Shown in pieces: positions 1 to 8,542 of a stretch of 64,000 bases of DNA. The DNA comes from Streptomyces smyrnaeus (lineage in GTDB: Bacteria; Actinomycetota; Actinomycetes; Streptomycetales; Streptomycetaceae). The stretch spans positions 248,001 through 312,000 of the forward strand of contig NZ_JAFFZM010000006.1 of the NCBI RefSeq assembly GCF_017676345.1. The letters run 5' to 3'. How positions within the stretch are numbered: position 1 is the first letter of the stretch; every line of letters begins with the position of its first letter. A model generated the notes under the pieces. That model made no database searches. It saw only the letters and a list, made by a program, of their open reading frames with translations, and was not told where the DNA came from. A program made the translations under genes and the position numbers.

Positions 1-1170
1 GCCTTCGGGCAGGACGCCGACGTCTTCTACGCGGGGAAGGCGTTCCTCTCCCGCGCTGTCGTGCGCTGGCTGTACGAGGAGGGGCTGAACCTCGATGTGT
101 GCTCCGGCGGTGAGCTGGCGACCGCGCTGGCCGCCGGGATGCCGGCGGAGCGCATCGCGCTGCACGGCAACAACAAGTCGAACGAGGAGATCACCCGGGC
201 CGTGGAGGCGGGCGTGGGGCGGATCGTGCTGGACTCGTTCCAGGAGATCGCCCGTGTCGCGCACATCGCCGAGCGGCTGGGGCGGCGGCAGCCGGTGCAG
301 CTTCGGGTCACGGTGGGCGTCGAGGCGCACACGCACGAGTTCATCGCGACGGCGCACGAGGACCAGAAGTTCGGGCTCGCGCTGGCCGGGAGCTCGTCCC
401 ATCCGGAGGCCGGCGGGGGCCCGGCGGCCGAGGCGGTACGCCGGGTGCTGATGCTGGACAGCCTGGAGCTCACCGGGATCCACTCGCACATCGGCTCGCA
501 GATCTTCGACATGGCGGGCTTCGAGGTCTCCGCCCGGCGGGTGGTGGGGCTGCTCACCCAGATCCGGGACGAGCACGGGGTGGAGCTGCCGGAGATCGAT
601 CTGGGCGGTGGCCTGGGTATCGCGTACACCCCCGAGGACGACCCGCGGGAGCCGCACGAGATCGCCAAGTCGCTGGGCGACATCGTCACGCGGGAGTGCG
701 AGGCGGCGGGGCTGGCGGTGCCGCGGCTGTCGGTGGAGCCGGGGCGTGCCATCGTCGGGCCGACGGCCTTCACGCTCTACGAGGTCGGCACGATCAAGGA
801 GCTGGAGGGGCTGCGTACGTATGTGAGTGTGGACGGCGGGATGTCGGACAACATCCGTACGGCGCTGTACGACGCGGAGTACAGCGTGGCGCTGGTCTCC
901 CGTGCCTCGGAGGCGGAGCCGATGCTCAGCAGGGTCGTCGGCAAGCACTGCGAGAGCGGTGACATCGTCGTACGGGACGCGTTCCTGCCCGCGGACCTGG
1001 CGCCGGGCGATCTGCTGGCCGTGCCCGCGACCGGTGCGTACTGCCGTTCGATGGCGAGCAACTACAACCATGCGCTGCGCCCGCCGGTCGTCGCGGTGCG
1101 GGACGGGCAGGCCCGGGCCATCGTGCGGCGCGAGACGGAGGAAGATCTCCTGCGACTCGATGTCGGGTAG
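1..1170 (+). CDS. lysA: Diaminopimelate decarboxylase, 5' end missing
   Basis: PLP enzyme that decarboxylates meso-diaminopimelate to L-lysine, the last step of lysine synthesis, in the cytoplasm. The frame is open from base 1, so the start lies outside the window. The first visible residues contain YAGKAF, the alanine-racemase-type barrel motif whose Lys carries PLP. Later come the HIGSQI motif, a Gly-rich DLGGGLGI phosphate-binding loop, the EPGR motif, and a C-terminal CESGD segment with the [12 protein letters not shown] region that closes the active site. About 389 codons are present; Streptomyces LysA is usually near 460 residues, so roughly 70 are missing. It is followed by hom, thrC and thrB, all aspartate-family amino-acid genes. 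Identity is secure. Confidence 0.96.
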   Translation, partial: AFGQDADVFYAGKAFLSRAVVRWLYEEGLNLDVCSGGELATALAAGMPAERIALHGNNKSNEEITRAVEAGVGRIVLDSFQEIARVAHIAERLGRRQPVQLRVTVGVEAHTHEFIATAHEDQKFGLALAGSSSHPEAGGGPAAEAVRRVLMLDSLELTGIHSHIGSQIFDMAGFEVSARRVVGLLTQIRDEHGVELPEIDLGGGLGIAYTPEDDPREPHEIAKSLGDIVTRECEAAGLAVPRLSVEPGRAIVGPTAFTLYEVGTIKELEGLRTYVSVDGGMSDNIRTALYDAEYSVALVSRASEAEPMLSRVVGKHCESGDIVVRDAFLPADLAPGDLLAVPATGAYCRSMASNYNHALRPPVVAVRDGQARAIVRRETEEDLLRLDVG

Positions 1171-1338
1171 CGAGATATACGTCCCACATACTGGAACAGA
1201 CGTGGAATCTCCGTTTCGGTAAGTGAGACTTGACGGACGAAAACGCCCGGTCCGACGGGCCGGACGTCGGCTCGCGGGAGAAGGCGTCGGCCCGGACGAC
1301 GAGAAAGACGCCGGTCCGGGCGACAAGAAGTCGAAGGC

Positions 1339-1384
1339 GCCGAAGCACTTCGAGAACCAAGAGCCGAAGCACTTCGAGAACCAA
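1339..1384. repeat. Two tandem copies of a 22-bp unit in the hom leader
   Basis: Two identical 22-bp units (1339-1360 and 1363-1384) are separated by 2 bp, giving a 24-bp period. A degenerate third piece (tcgagaa) follows at once. The repeat lies between lysA and hom, just upstream of the hom ribosome-binding site. The hom frame stays open through it (encoding PKHFENQ twice), but that segment is Lys/Arg-rich, unlike the enzyme, and is best read as leader. Confidence 0.75.
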
Positions 1385-1408
1385 AAAACGTCGAGAAACA
1401 GAGGTCAG

Positions 1409-2710
1409 ATGATGCGTACGCGTCCGCTGAAAGTGGCGCTGCTGGGCTGTGGGGTCGTCGGCTCAGAGGTGGCACGCATCATGACGACGCACGCGGAGGA
1501 CCTCGCCCAGCGCATCGGCGCCCCGGTCGAGCTGGCCGGGGTCGCCGTGCGCCGGCCCGACCGGGTCCGTGCGGGTGTCGACCCCGCGCTGGTGACCACC
1601 GACGCGGCGGGGCTCGCCGCGCGCGAGGACATCGATGTGGCGGTGGAGGTCATCGGCGGCCTGGAGCCCGCCCGTACCCTGATCACCTCGGCGTTCGAGC
1701 ACGGCGCCAGCGTCGTGACCGCGAACAAGGCGCTGCTGGCCGAGGACGGCTCCACCCTCCACGAGTCCGCCGAGAAGTACGGCGTCGACCTCTTCTACGA
1801 GGCTGCCGTGGCCGCCGCCATCCCGCTGGTGCGCCCGCTGCGCGAGTCCCTGGCGGGCGACAAGGTCAACCGGGTCCTGGGCATCGTCAACGGCACCACC
1901 AACTTCATCCTCGACCGGATGGAGTCCACCGGCGCCGGCTACAGCGAGGCGTTGGACGAGGCCACCGCGCTCGGCTACGCGGAGGCCGACCCCACCGCCG
2001 ACGTGGAGGGCTTCGACGCGGCGGCCAAGGCCGCGATCCTGGCCGGTATCGCCTTCCACACCCGGGTACGCCTGGACGATGTGCACCGCGAGGGCCTCGC
2101 CGATGTGACGGCGGCCGACATCGCCTCCGCGAAACGCATGGGGTGCACCGTCAAGCTGCTGGCCATCTGCGAGCGCGCCGAGGACGGCCGTTCGGTGACC
2201 GCCCGGGTGCACCCCGCGATGATCCCGCTCAGCCATCCGCTGGCCTCGGTGCGCGAGGCGTACAACGCGGTCTTCGTCGAGTCCGAGGCGGCCGGGCAGC
2301 TGATGTTCTACGGCCCCGGTGCCGGCGGTTCGCCCACCGCCTCCGCCGTTCTCGGCGATCTGGTGGCCGCCTGCCGCAACAAGCTCAGCGGGGGCAAGGG
2401 CCCGGGCGAGTCCGCCTATGCGCAGCTGCCCGTCTCGCCCATGGGGGAGGTGGTCACCCGCTATCACATCAGCCTGGACGTGGCCGACAAACCCGGCGTG
2501 CTGGCGCAGGTGGCCACGGTCTTCGCCGAGCACGGTGTCTCCATCGACACCGTGCGGCAGAAGGGCAAGGAAGGCGCGCACGACGGAGCCTGGCTCGTGG
2601 TCGTCACCCACCGGGCCCAGGACGCGGCGCTCGGCGCGACGGTCGAGGCACTGCGCGGCCTCGACACCGTGCGCGGGGTGGCCAGCATCATGCGGGTCGA
2701 GGGGGAGTGA
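1409..2710 (+). CDS. hom: Homoserine dehydrogenase
   Basis: Reduces aspartate semialdehyde to homoserine with NAD(P)H, the branch point to threonine and methionine. The N-terminus carries the Rossmann motif GCGVVG at about residues 11-16, then the central TANKALLA segment and the catalytic-domain motif GIVNGTTNFIL. A C-terminal ACT domain begins near YHISLDVADKPGVLAQ and is probably the threonine-feedback site. I place the start at ATG 1409 (or the adjacent ATG 1412) because an AGAGG ribosome-binding site lies just upstream. The frame is open back to 1223, but those 62 residues are basic, low-complexity and partly repeated. At 433 residues it matches the usual monofunctional actinobacterial enzyme. 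thrC follows after 86 bp. Confidence 0.95.
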   Translation: MMRTRPLKVALLGCGVVGSEVARIMTTHAEDLAQRIGAPVELAGVAVRRPDRVRAGVDPALVTTDAAGLAAREDIDVAVEVIGGLEPARTLITSAFEHGASVVTANKALLAEDGSTLHESAEKYGVDLFYEAAVAAAIPLVRPLRESLAGDKVNRVLGIVNGTTNFILDRMESTGAGYSEALDEATALGYAEADPTADVEGFDAAAKAAILAGIAFHTRVRLDDVHREGLADVTAADIASAKRMGCTVKLLAICERAEDGRSVTARVHPAMIPLSHPLASVREAYNAVFVESEAAGQLMFYGPGAGGSPTASAVLGDLVAACRNKLSGGKGPGESAYAQLPVSPMGEVVTRYHISLDVADKPGVLAQVATVFAEHGVSIDTVRQKGKEGAHDGAWLVVVTHRAQDAALGATVEALRGLDTVRGVASIMRVEGE

Positions 2711-2796
2711 GCGTGCGGAGCGCCGCAGCGACGGACTGTGTGCGGCACCACAGCACCGCAGCGTCGGACAATGGTCAGTAAGGGAGCCAAGGAACA

Positions 2797-3951
2797 GTGA
2801 CCGTCATGGAGCCTCCGATGTCACAGATGCGTGCCGCCGTCGGCGATGCCGCCTCGTCCGCGTCCGCCGCCCAGGGGGCGGGACGCACCGCGGGGCGCCC
2901 GCAGTGGCGCGGCATCATCGAGGAGTACCGCGACCGCCTGCCGGTCGCCCCAGAGACCACCCCCGTCACGCTCCGTGAAGGCGGCACCCCGCTGGTGCCC
3001 GCACAGAAGCTCTCCGAGCTGACCGGCTGCGACGTCCATCTGAAGGTGGAGGGCGCCAACCCCACCGGCTCCTTCAAGGACCGCGGGATGACGATGGCCA
3101 TCACCCGTGCCAAGGAGGAGGGGGCACAGGCCGTCATCTGCGCCTCCACCGGTAACACCTCGGCGTCGGCCGCGGCCTACGCCGTCCGAGCGGGGATGGT
3201 CTGCGCGGTGCTGGTGCCGCAGGGCAAGATCGCGCTGGGCAAGATGGGGCAGGCGCTGGTGCACGGTGCCAAGATCCTCCAGGTCGACGGCAACTTCGAC
3301 GACTGTCTGGAGCTGGCCCGCGGACTGTCGGACAAGTACCCGGTGGCGCTGGTCAATTCGGTCAACCCGGTGCGGATCGAGGGGCAGAAGACCGCCGCCT
3401 TCGAGATCGTCGACATGCTCGGGGACGCCCCCGACATCCATGTACTGCCGGTGGGCAACGCGGGCAACATCACGGCCTACTGGAAGGGCTACCGGGAGTA
3501 TCACCAGGACGGCCCGGCCACCCGCACGCCGCGGATGTGGGGCTACCAGGCGTCCGGCGCGGCGCCGATCGTGCGCGGCGAGGCCGTCAAGGAGCCGAGC
3601 ACCATCGCCACCGCCATCCGGATCGGCAACCCGGCGTCCTGGACGCTGGCCGAGCAGGCGCGTGACGAGTCGGGCGGCTTCATCGACTCGGTGACCGACC
3701 GTCAGATCCTCCGGGCCTACCGGCTGTTGGCCGCACAGGAGGGCGTGTTCGTGGAGCCCGCCTCGGCCGCCTCGGTCGCGGGGCTGATCCAGGCGGCCGA
3801 GCAGGGCAGGGTGGACCCGGGGCAGCGTGTCGTCTGCACCGTCACCGGCAACGGCCTCAAGGATCCGGACTGGGCGGTGGCGGGCGCGCCGCAGCCCATC
3901 GTCGTCCCCGTCGACGCGGACGCCGCCGCCGGGCGGCTCGGCCTGGCCTGA
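2797..3951 (+). CDS. thrC: Threonine synthase
   Basis: PLP-dependent beta/gamma-elimination enzyme turning O-phosphohomoserine into threonine. Recognised by the fold-type II motif GSFKDRGM, whose Lys binds PLP, followed by the substrate loop STGNTSAS and the phosphate-binding GNAGN. The ORF starts at GTG 2797, four bases after an AAGGAA ribosome-binding site; ATG 2806 and ATG 2818 are alternatives. The first 35 residues are Ala/Gly-rich and lie outside the catalytic domain. The length of 384 residues is close to that of the short bacterial ThrC class. It sits downstream of hom and upstream of thrB, but 625 bp separate it from thrB, so thrB probably has its own promoter. Confidence 0.95.
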   Translation: MTVMEPPMSQMRAAVGDAASSASAAQGAGRTAGRPQWRGIIEEYRDRLPVAPETTPVTLREGGTPLVPAQKLSELTGCDVHLKVEGANPTGSFKDRGMTMAITRAKEEGAQAVICASTGNTSASAAAYAVRAGMVCAVLVPQGKIALGKMGQALVHGAKILQVDGNFDDCLELARGLSDKYPVALVNSVNPVRIEGQKTAAFEIVDMLGDAPDIHVLPVGNAGNITAYWKGYREYHQDGPATRTPRMWGYQASGAAPIVRGEAVKEPSTIATAIRIGNPASWTLAEQARDESGGFIDSVTDRQILRAYRLLAAQEGVFVEPASAASVAGLIQAAEQGRVDPGQRVVCTVTGNGLKDPDWAVAGAPQPIVVPVDADAAAGRLGLA

Positions 3952-4576
3952 GCCGGTGCCCGGCGACTCCGGTCCCGCCACTGGTCTGGACCGGTTGTCA
4001 CCGGTCGGCCACGGTGGGTCGGGTCACCGCCGGTCGGGCGCCGTGGGGTGGCCACGCCGGTCGGTCGCCGTCGGTGCGGACGGGCCGGCTGTCGCTGTCG
4101 CCGGTCGGCTGTTACCGGGGGGAACCGGCTGCCGCTGCGGGTCGCCGCAGCTGGTCGGGACCGATTCCGGCCGGGTCGGTTTCCCGGGGCCGTCCTCCGG
4201 GGCAGATCCCTGATGCGGGTCTCACCGGGCCGCTTCCGGACCGGGTGCGCGGGGTCGGACATCCGCATCGGAGCACTCGAAGCGGAGCGTCCGGCCGGCG
4301 ACCCGTACCGGTTCCGCCCGGGCCGGTTCCGCCTCCGGGCGGGACGGTTCGGTGCGCGGCACGCATGCGTACCGCGCCGAAGCACGGGGAGGCTCACGAC
4401 ACGCATCGTGCGCCTCCCGTGCGCCCTATGTCGCCAGCGAACCCACCTTCGATAGGCTGAGTTTCACCCCGACTCCCGTACGTCCCCACCGCGGGTGAGC
4501 GCGGAGCCGTGACCGGTCCGGCGCAGCCGCGGTCGAGGGTGCTCCGCAAACCCAAACCAAGGAGAGTCATCGAGAG
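3952..4576. other. 625-bp thrC-thrB intergenic region without a convincing gene
   Basis: No reading frame here looks coding; the open frames are Arg/Pro/Gly-rich, as random GC-rich DNA is. The 3980-4100 part repeats ccggtcgg and caccggt words many times, a simple-sequence drift pattern. A thrB promoter would be expected in its last 150 bp, where AT content rises slightly (around 4450, ttcgataggctgag). I cannot pick a clear -35/-10 pair. Confidence 0.6.
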
Positions 4577-5596
4577 ATGGCCGGTCCCGCGTTCCGCGCC
4601 GCCGCCGTCCGGGTGCGCGTCCCCGCCACCAGCGCCAACCTCGGCCCCGGCTTCGACGCCCTGGGCCTCGCCCTGGGGATCTACGACGACGTGGTGGTCC
4701 GCGTCGCCGACTCCGGGCTGCACATCGACATCGCGGGCGAGGGCGCCGAGACCCTGCCCCGCGACGAGAACCATCTGCTCATCCGCTCCCTGCGCACCAC
4801 GTTCGAGCTGCTGGGCGGGCAGCCGCGCGGCCTGGAGGTCGTGTGCGCCAACCGCATTCCGCACGGCCGCGGCCTCGGCTCCTCCTCCGCCGCCATCTGC
4901 GCCGGCGTGATGGCGGCCCGCGCCGTGACCACCGGCGGCGAGGCCCGGCTGGACGACACCGCGCTGCTGGAGCTCGCCACCGAGATCGAGGGCCATCCTG
5001 ACAACGTCGCCGCCTGCCTGCTCGGCGGCTTCACGCTGGCCTGGACGGACGGCGGCGCGGCCCGCGCGCTGCGGATGGAGCCCGCCGCATCCCTCGTCCC
5101 GGTGGTCTTCGTCCCGGCGAAGCCCCTGCTCACCCAGACCGCGCGAGGGCTGCTGCCGCGCAGCGTGCCGCATGTGGACGCGGCGTTCAACGCGGGGCGC
5201 GCCGCGCTGCTCGTCGAGGCCTTGACGCGCCGTCCCGAGCTGCTGCTGGCCGCCACCGAGGACCGGCTGCACCAGGAGTACCGCGCCCCGGCGATGACGG
5301 AGAGTGCGGAACTGGTCGGCGGACTGCGCGCCGAGGGCGTTCCCGCCGTGATCTCGGGCGCCGGACCGACGGTACTGGCGCTGGCGGCCGACGACGGCGA
5401 GGCCGACAAGGTCTCCCGGCTGGCGGGCGACGGCTGGACGGCCAACAGGCTCGCCCTCGATCTGGCGGGAGCCAGCGTCCTGCCGCTCTCCGCCACGGCC
5501 CGGACCGGTGGAAACGATGCCGGGAACGGTGCCGGTCAGGAGGCCGGGAACGGGACCGGAAACGCACCGGAAGGCACGGACAGCGGGCCCCGGTGA
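4577..5596 (+). CDS. thrB: Homoserine kinase
   Basis: GHMP-family kinase phosphorylating homoserine with ATP to supply ThrC. The N-terminal motif PATSANLGPGFDALGLAL and the ATP-binding loop PHGRGLGSSSAA (about residue 97) are diagnostic; the third GHMP motif is ISGAGPTVLAL near residue 255. ATG 4577 follows a GGAGAG sequence. The protein is 339 residues, some 30 longer than typical ThrB, because of a low-complexity Gly/Asn/Ala tail (GGNDAGNGAGQEAGNG) after residue 305. That tail is probably disordered and may come from short-repeat expansion. It completes the hom-thrC-thrB pathway set and precedes rho by 403 bp. Confidence 0.95.
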   Translation: MAGPAFRAAAVRVRVPATSANLGPGFDALGLALGIYDDVVVRVADSGLHIDIAGEGAETLPRDENHLLIRSLRTTFELLGGQPRGLEVVCANRIPHGRGLGSSSAAICAGVMAARAVTTGGEARLDDTALLELATEIEGHPDNVAACLLGGFTLAWTDGGAARALRMEPAASLVPVVFVPAKPLLTQTARGLLPRSVPHVDAAFNAGRAALLVEALTRRPELLLAATEDRLHQEYRAPAMTESAELVGGLRAEGVPAVISGAGPTVLALAADDGEADKVSRLAGDGWTANRLALDLAGASVLPLSATARTGGNDAGNGAGQEAGNGTGNAPEGTDSGPR

Positions 5597-5621
5597 CAGC
5601 GGGTTGCGGATCTTCGAGAGG

Positions 5622-5649
5622 GGGAATGTTTGTTGGATCCGGTAGTGTT
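5622..5649 (+). promoter_or_regulatory. Candidate sigma-R-type promoter for rho
   Basis: GGGAAT at 5622-5627 and GTT at 5647-5649 are separated by 19 bp, matching the sigma-R (SigR) consensus GGAAT-N18/19-GTT. A TAGTGT hexamer at 5643-5648 could instead be the -10 of a housekeeping promoter, but I see no good -35 for it. Transcription from here gives a leader of about 345 nt before rho. Confidence 0.45.
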
Positions 5650-5826
5650 AACCTCAAGTCTGCACTCGCAGTCTCGTGGGCCCCGCACAGGTAAGTGCGA
5701 TGGTTCGAAGAGTGCGGTGCTTGCGTGTTCCCCTGGCAGCCCCAGCAGGGACCACCTCTTCTCCCAGGAGCCTCCCACACTGCTCGGCCCACTGCCGGGC
5801 AGGGGCGAACACGCTCCGGAGCCGAC

Positions 5827-6003
5827 GTGAAGGACATCCATGTCGAGGCTTCACGCCGAACCCACGTACTGATCTCCCCGCCGTACATCAAGGCGGGACC
5901 ACCGCCCCGGTCAGGTCCGCGAACACAGGACCGTAACCGGACAGCACAACCGGTCGCCGAGCCAGACTGGCCGACGTCCGCTCCAGGGAAGGACCCTTCG
6001 TGA
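5827..6003 (+). CDS. Possible 58-codon leader ORF overlapping the rho start
   Basis: A GTG at 5827 preceded by GGAG (5818-5821) opens a 58-codon frame whose TGA stop (6001-6003) overlaps the GTG start of rho (6000-6002). The encoded peptide begins VKDIHVEASRRTHVLISPPY and then becomes Pro/Arg-rich; I recognise no family. Position and overlap suggest translational coupling or a Rho-sensitive leader, but the frame could also be open by chance in GC-rich DNA. The frame extends further upstream to an ATG at 5695. The 5597-5826 stretch holds only the promoter candidate noted separately. Confidence 0.3.
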   Translation: MKDIHVEASRRTHVLISPPYIKAGPPPRSGPRTQDRNRTAQPVAEPDWPTSAPGKDPS

Positions 6004-8135
6004 GCGACACCACCGATCTGATGGGCGTGAACGCCGATACCGCAGCCGACGGTGCCGCGGCGCCCGCCGCTACGGACGCATCCGCCACGCCTGCCTCCGG
6101 TGCCGCACCCAGGCGTCGGCGCTCCGGCACGGGGCTCGAGGGCATGGTTCTGGCCGAGCTCCAGCAGGTAGCCTCCGGCCTCGGCATCAGGGGCACCGCG
6201 CGGATGCGCAAGAGCCAGCTGATCGAGGTCATCAAGGAGCGCCAGGCGGGCGGCAGTTCGGACTCCGCGCCCGCCGCCTCGGGCAAGGGCGCCAAGGCCG
6301 CCGACAGCAAGGCCGCCGACGCCAAGCAGGCCAAGGACGCCAAGGCCGACAACGCCGCCGGCAACGGCAAGTCCGCCGAGGGCGCCGACGGCGCCGAGGA
6401 GGCGAAGCCGAAGCGCCGCGCCACCTCCCGGGCCCGCACCGGTGAGGCCGAGGCCGCGCAGCAGGACGCCTCCGGCAGCCAGCAGCAGATCGACATCCCC
6501 GGCCAGACCGAGGGTGACGCAAAGGCTGCCCAGGAGGGCGGCCGTGGCCGCCGTACCAAGGCCGAGGCCGACACCGCCGAGGGCCGCACGGACGCCAAGT
6601 CCGGCGGTGAGGGCGGCAAGCAGGCTGCCCAGGACGGGAAGGCTGCCCAGGACGGCAAGGCTGCCCAGGACGGGAAGGAAGGCAGGTCCGAGCGGTCCGA
6701 GAAGGACGGCAAGGGCGGCTCTTCCGGCGAGGGCAAGCAGCAGCAGGGGGACCGCCCCTCCAAGCGCGAGCGCCAGCGGGACCGCGATCGCGACCGCAAC
6801 CGCAACAAGAACGACGGCGGCGGTGGCGGTGGCGGCCAGCAGAACCAGGCCGGTGGCGGCGGAGGCCGCCGGGACGGCCGGGACGACTTCGACGACGACG
6901 GCGGCGGCCGTCGCGGGCGGCGCGGCCGCTACCGCGACCGTCGGGGTCGGCGCGGCGGCCGGGAGGAATTCGAGCCGCAGATCTCCGAGGACGACGTGCT
7001 GATCCCCGTCGCGGGCATCCTCGACATCCTCGACAACTACGCGTTCGTGCGCACCTCCGGCTACCTGCCGGGGCCGAACGACGTGTACGTCTCGCTGGCC
7101 CAGGTCCGCAAGAACGGCCTGCGCAAGGGCGACCACGTCACCGGCGCGGTCCGCCAGCCGCGCGAGGGCGAGCGGCGCGAGAAGTTCAACGCGCTGGTCC
7201 GCCTGGACTCGGTCAACGGCATGTCGCCCGACGACGGCAAGGGTCGTTCCGAGTTCAACAAGCTCACCCCGCTCTACCCGCAGGAGCGACTGCGGCTGGA
7301 GACGGAGCCGAACCACCTCACCTCGCGGATCATCGACCTGGTGGCGCCGGTCGGCAAGGGGCAGCGCGGTCTGATCGTGGCCCCGCCGAAGGCGGGCAAG
7401 ACCACGGTGCTGCAGTCGATCGCGAACTCCATCACCCGCAACAACCCCGAGTGCCACCTGATGGTCGTCCTCGTCGACGAGCGTCCGGAAGAGGTCACCG
7501 ACATGCAGCGGTCGGTCAAGGGCGAGGTCATCTCCTCGACCTTCGACCGCCCGGCCGAGGACCACACCACCATCGCCGAACTCGCCATCGAGCGGGCCAA
7601 GCGCCTGGTGGAGCTGGGCCACGACGTGGTGATCCTGCTGGACAACATCACCAGGCTCGCCCGCGCCTACAACCTGGCGGCGCCCGCCTCGGGCCGGATC
7701 CTCTCCGGCGGTGTCGACTCGACCGCGCTCTACCCGCCGAAGAAGTTCTTCGGCGCCGCGCGCAACATCGAGGACGGCGGCTCCCTGACGATCCTCGCCG
7801 CGGCGCTGGTGGAGACCGGCTCCCGGATGGAAGAGGTCATCTTCGAGGAGTTCAAGGGCACCGGCAACATGGAGCTCAAGCTCGACCGGAAGCTCGCCGA
7901 GAAGCGGATCTTCCCCGCGGTGGACGTGGACGCGTCCGGCACCCGTAAGGAAGAGATCCTCATGGCGAACGAGGAGCTCCAGATCGTCTGGAAGCTGCGG
8001 CGCGTGCTGCACGCCCTGGACCAGCAGCAGGCCATCGAGCTGCTGCTGGACAAGATGAAGCAGACGAAGTCCAACGCGGAGTTCCTGCTGCAGATCCAGA
8101 AGACGACCCCGACGCCGGGCAACGGCCAGGACTGA
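6000..8135 (+). CDS. rho: Transcription termination factor Rho with a long disordered insert
   Basis: Hexameric RNA helicase that ends transcription. The N-terminal Rho_N helical domain (about residues 38-80, LEGMVLAELQQVASGLGI) is followed by a 240-residue insert rich in Lys, Asp, Gly and Arg, including three exact repeats of AAQDGK and a GGRRGRRGRYRDRRGRRGG box. The cold-shock-like RNA-binding domain starts near residue 325. The ATPase core has Walker A APPKAGKT (about residue 461) and Walker B VVILLDN. The GTG 6000 start follows GGAAGGA. At 711 residues it is far longer than E. coli Rho (419), as usual in high-GC actinobacteria, where the insert adds RNA affinity. A strong hairpin follows the gene. 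Confidence 0.96.
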   Translation: MSDTTDLMGVNADTAADGAAAPAATDASATPASGAAPRRRRSGTGLEGMVLAELQQVASGLGIRGTARMRKSQLIEVIKERQAGGSSDSAPAASGKGAKAADSKAADAKQAKDAKADNAAGNGKSAEGADGAEEAKPKRRATSRARTGEAEAAQQDASGSQQQIDIPGQTEGDAKAAQEGGRGRRTKAEADTAEGRTDAKSGGEGGKQAAQDGKAAQDGKAAQDGKEGRSERSEKDGKGGSSGEGKQQQGDRPSKRERQRDRDRDRNRNKNDGGGGGGGQQNQAGGGGGRRDGRDDFDDDGGGRRGRRGRYRDRRGRRGGREEFEPQISEDDVLIPVAGILDILDNYAFVRTSGYLPGPNDVYVSLAQVRKNGLRKGDHVTGAVRQPREGERREKFNALVRLDSVNGMSPDDGKGRSEFNKLTPLYPQERLRLETEPNHLTSRIIDLVAPVGKGQRGLIVAPPKAGKTTVLQSIANSITRNNPECHLMVVLVDERPEEVTDMQRSVKGEVISSTFDRPAEDHTTIAELAIERAKRLVELGHDVVILLDNITRLARAYNLAAPASGRILSGGVDSTALYPPKKFFGAARNIEDGGSLTILAAALVETGSRMEEVIFEEFKGTGNMELKLDRKLAEKRIFPAVDVDASGTRKEEILMANEELQIVWKLRRVLHALDQQQAIELLLDKMKQTKSNAEFLLQIQKTTPTPGNGQD

Positions 8136-8177
8136 GGTCGACGGCCCCGACGCCCGGCAACGGCCAGGACCCAGGTC
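8107..8177 (+). repeat. Tandem duplication of the rho 3' end
   Basis: The 33 bp at 8107-8139, covering the last rho codons and the stop, recur at 8145-8177 with three differences. One of these turns the TGA stop region into CCA. The 38-bp period suggests a local slippage or duplication that copied the end of rho into its own 3' UTR. Confidence 0.8.
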
Positions 8178-8221
8178 CGTCGGCCGGGGCCGGCGGTCGG
8201 GCTGTCGCCCGGACGGATGAA

Positions 8222-8272
8222 GGCGAGGGCCGCTCCACCACGTACGGTGGGGCGGCCCTCGCCGTGCGTTTT
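8222..8272 (+). terminator. Intrinsic terminator after rho
   Basis: An 18-bp stem (8222-8239 with 8246-8263, one G-T pair) around a 6-nt loop acgtac is followed by a short T run (8269-8272). It lies 87 bp past the rho stop. This looks like a real factor-independent terminator. Confidence 0.8.
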
Positions 8273-8542
8273 GGCTGCTGAGAGCTTGACCACAGGCCCT
8301 ACCGACCGGTGACCGGTGTGGTCTCGGCAGGCGCGGGTACGTCGTCGCAGGTAAAACGGGAGCAGTGCCGCGTTGCGGCCCGGTCCGTGCGCCGCTGTCC
8401 CGTCACGCGCGCTTACGGCGCGCGGTGACTCGTTGTGCAACCCTTCCGGCGAGATGCAGCGTCCCCCACGGGACAACGTCTGCACCGGAACGACGTCCAC
8501 ACAGGACAACGGCGCCACGAGGCAGGACTGAGGGAAGTGACC
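8273..8542. other. Upstream region of the LCP gene with an inverted repeat
   Basis: No gene is visible. GTCACGCGCGC (8402-8412) and GCGCGCGGTGAC (8418-8429) form an almost perfect inverted repeat around ttacg, about 115 bp before the start of the next gene. It could be an operator or a leader hairpin. I cannot assign a promoter with confidence. Confidence 0.4.

Noticed and set aside
1223..1408. 62-residue N-terminal extension of homoserine dehydrogenase
   Set aside because: Basic, repetitive sequence unrelated to the family; ATG 1409 has a good ribosome-binding site.
3952..4576. Open frames in the thrC-thrB gap (about 130 codons)
   Set aside because: Arg/Pro/Gly-rich composition, no ribosome-binding site and no recognisable domain.
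4577..5596. Frameshift near the thrB 3' end suggested by its odd tail
   Set aside because: The frame is continuous and the Gly/Asn tail follows an intact GHMP core, so it is an extension rather than an error.
5187..8012. Very long open frame (941 codons) on the minus strand opposite thrB and rho
   Set aside because: It mirrors the codon bias of rho and thrB; composition is Val/Leu/Ala-rich nonsense without domains, and rho is certain.
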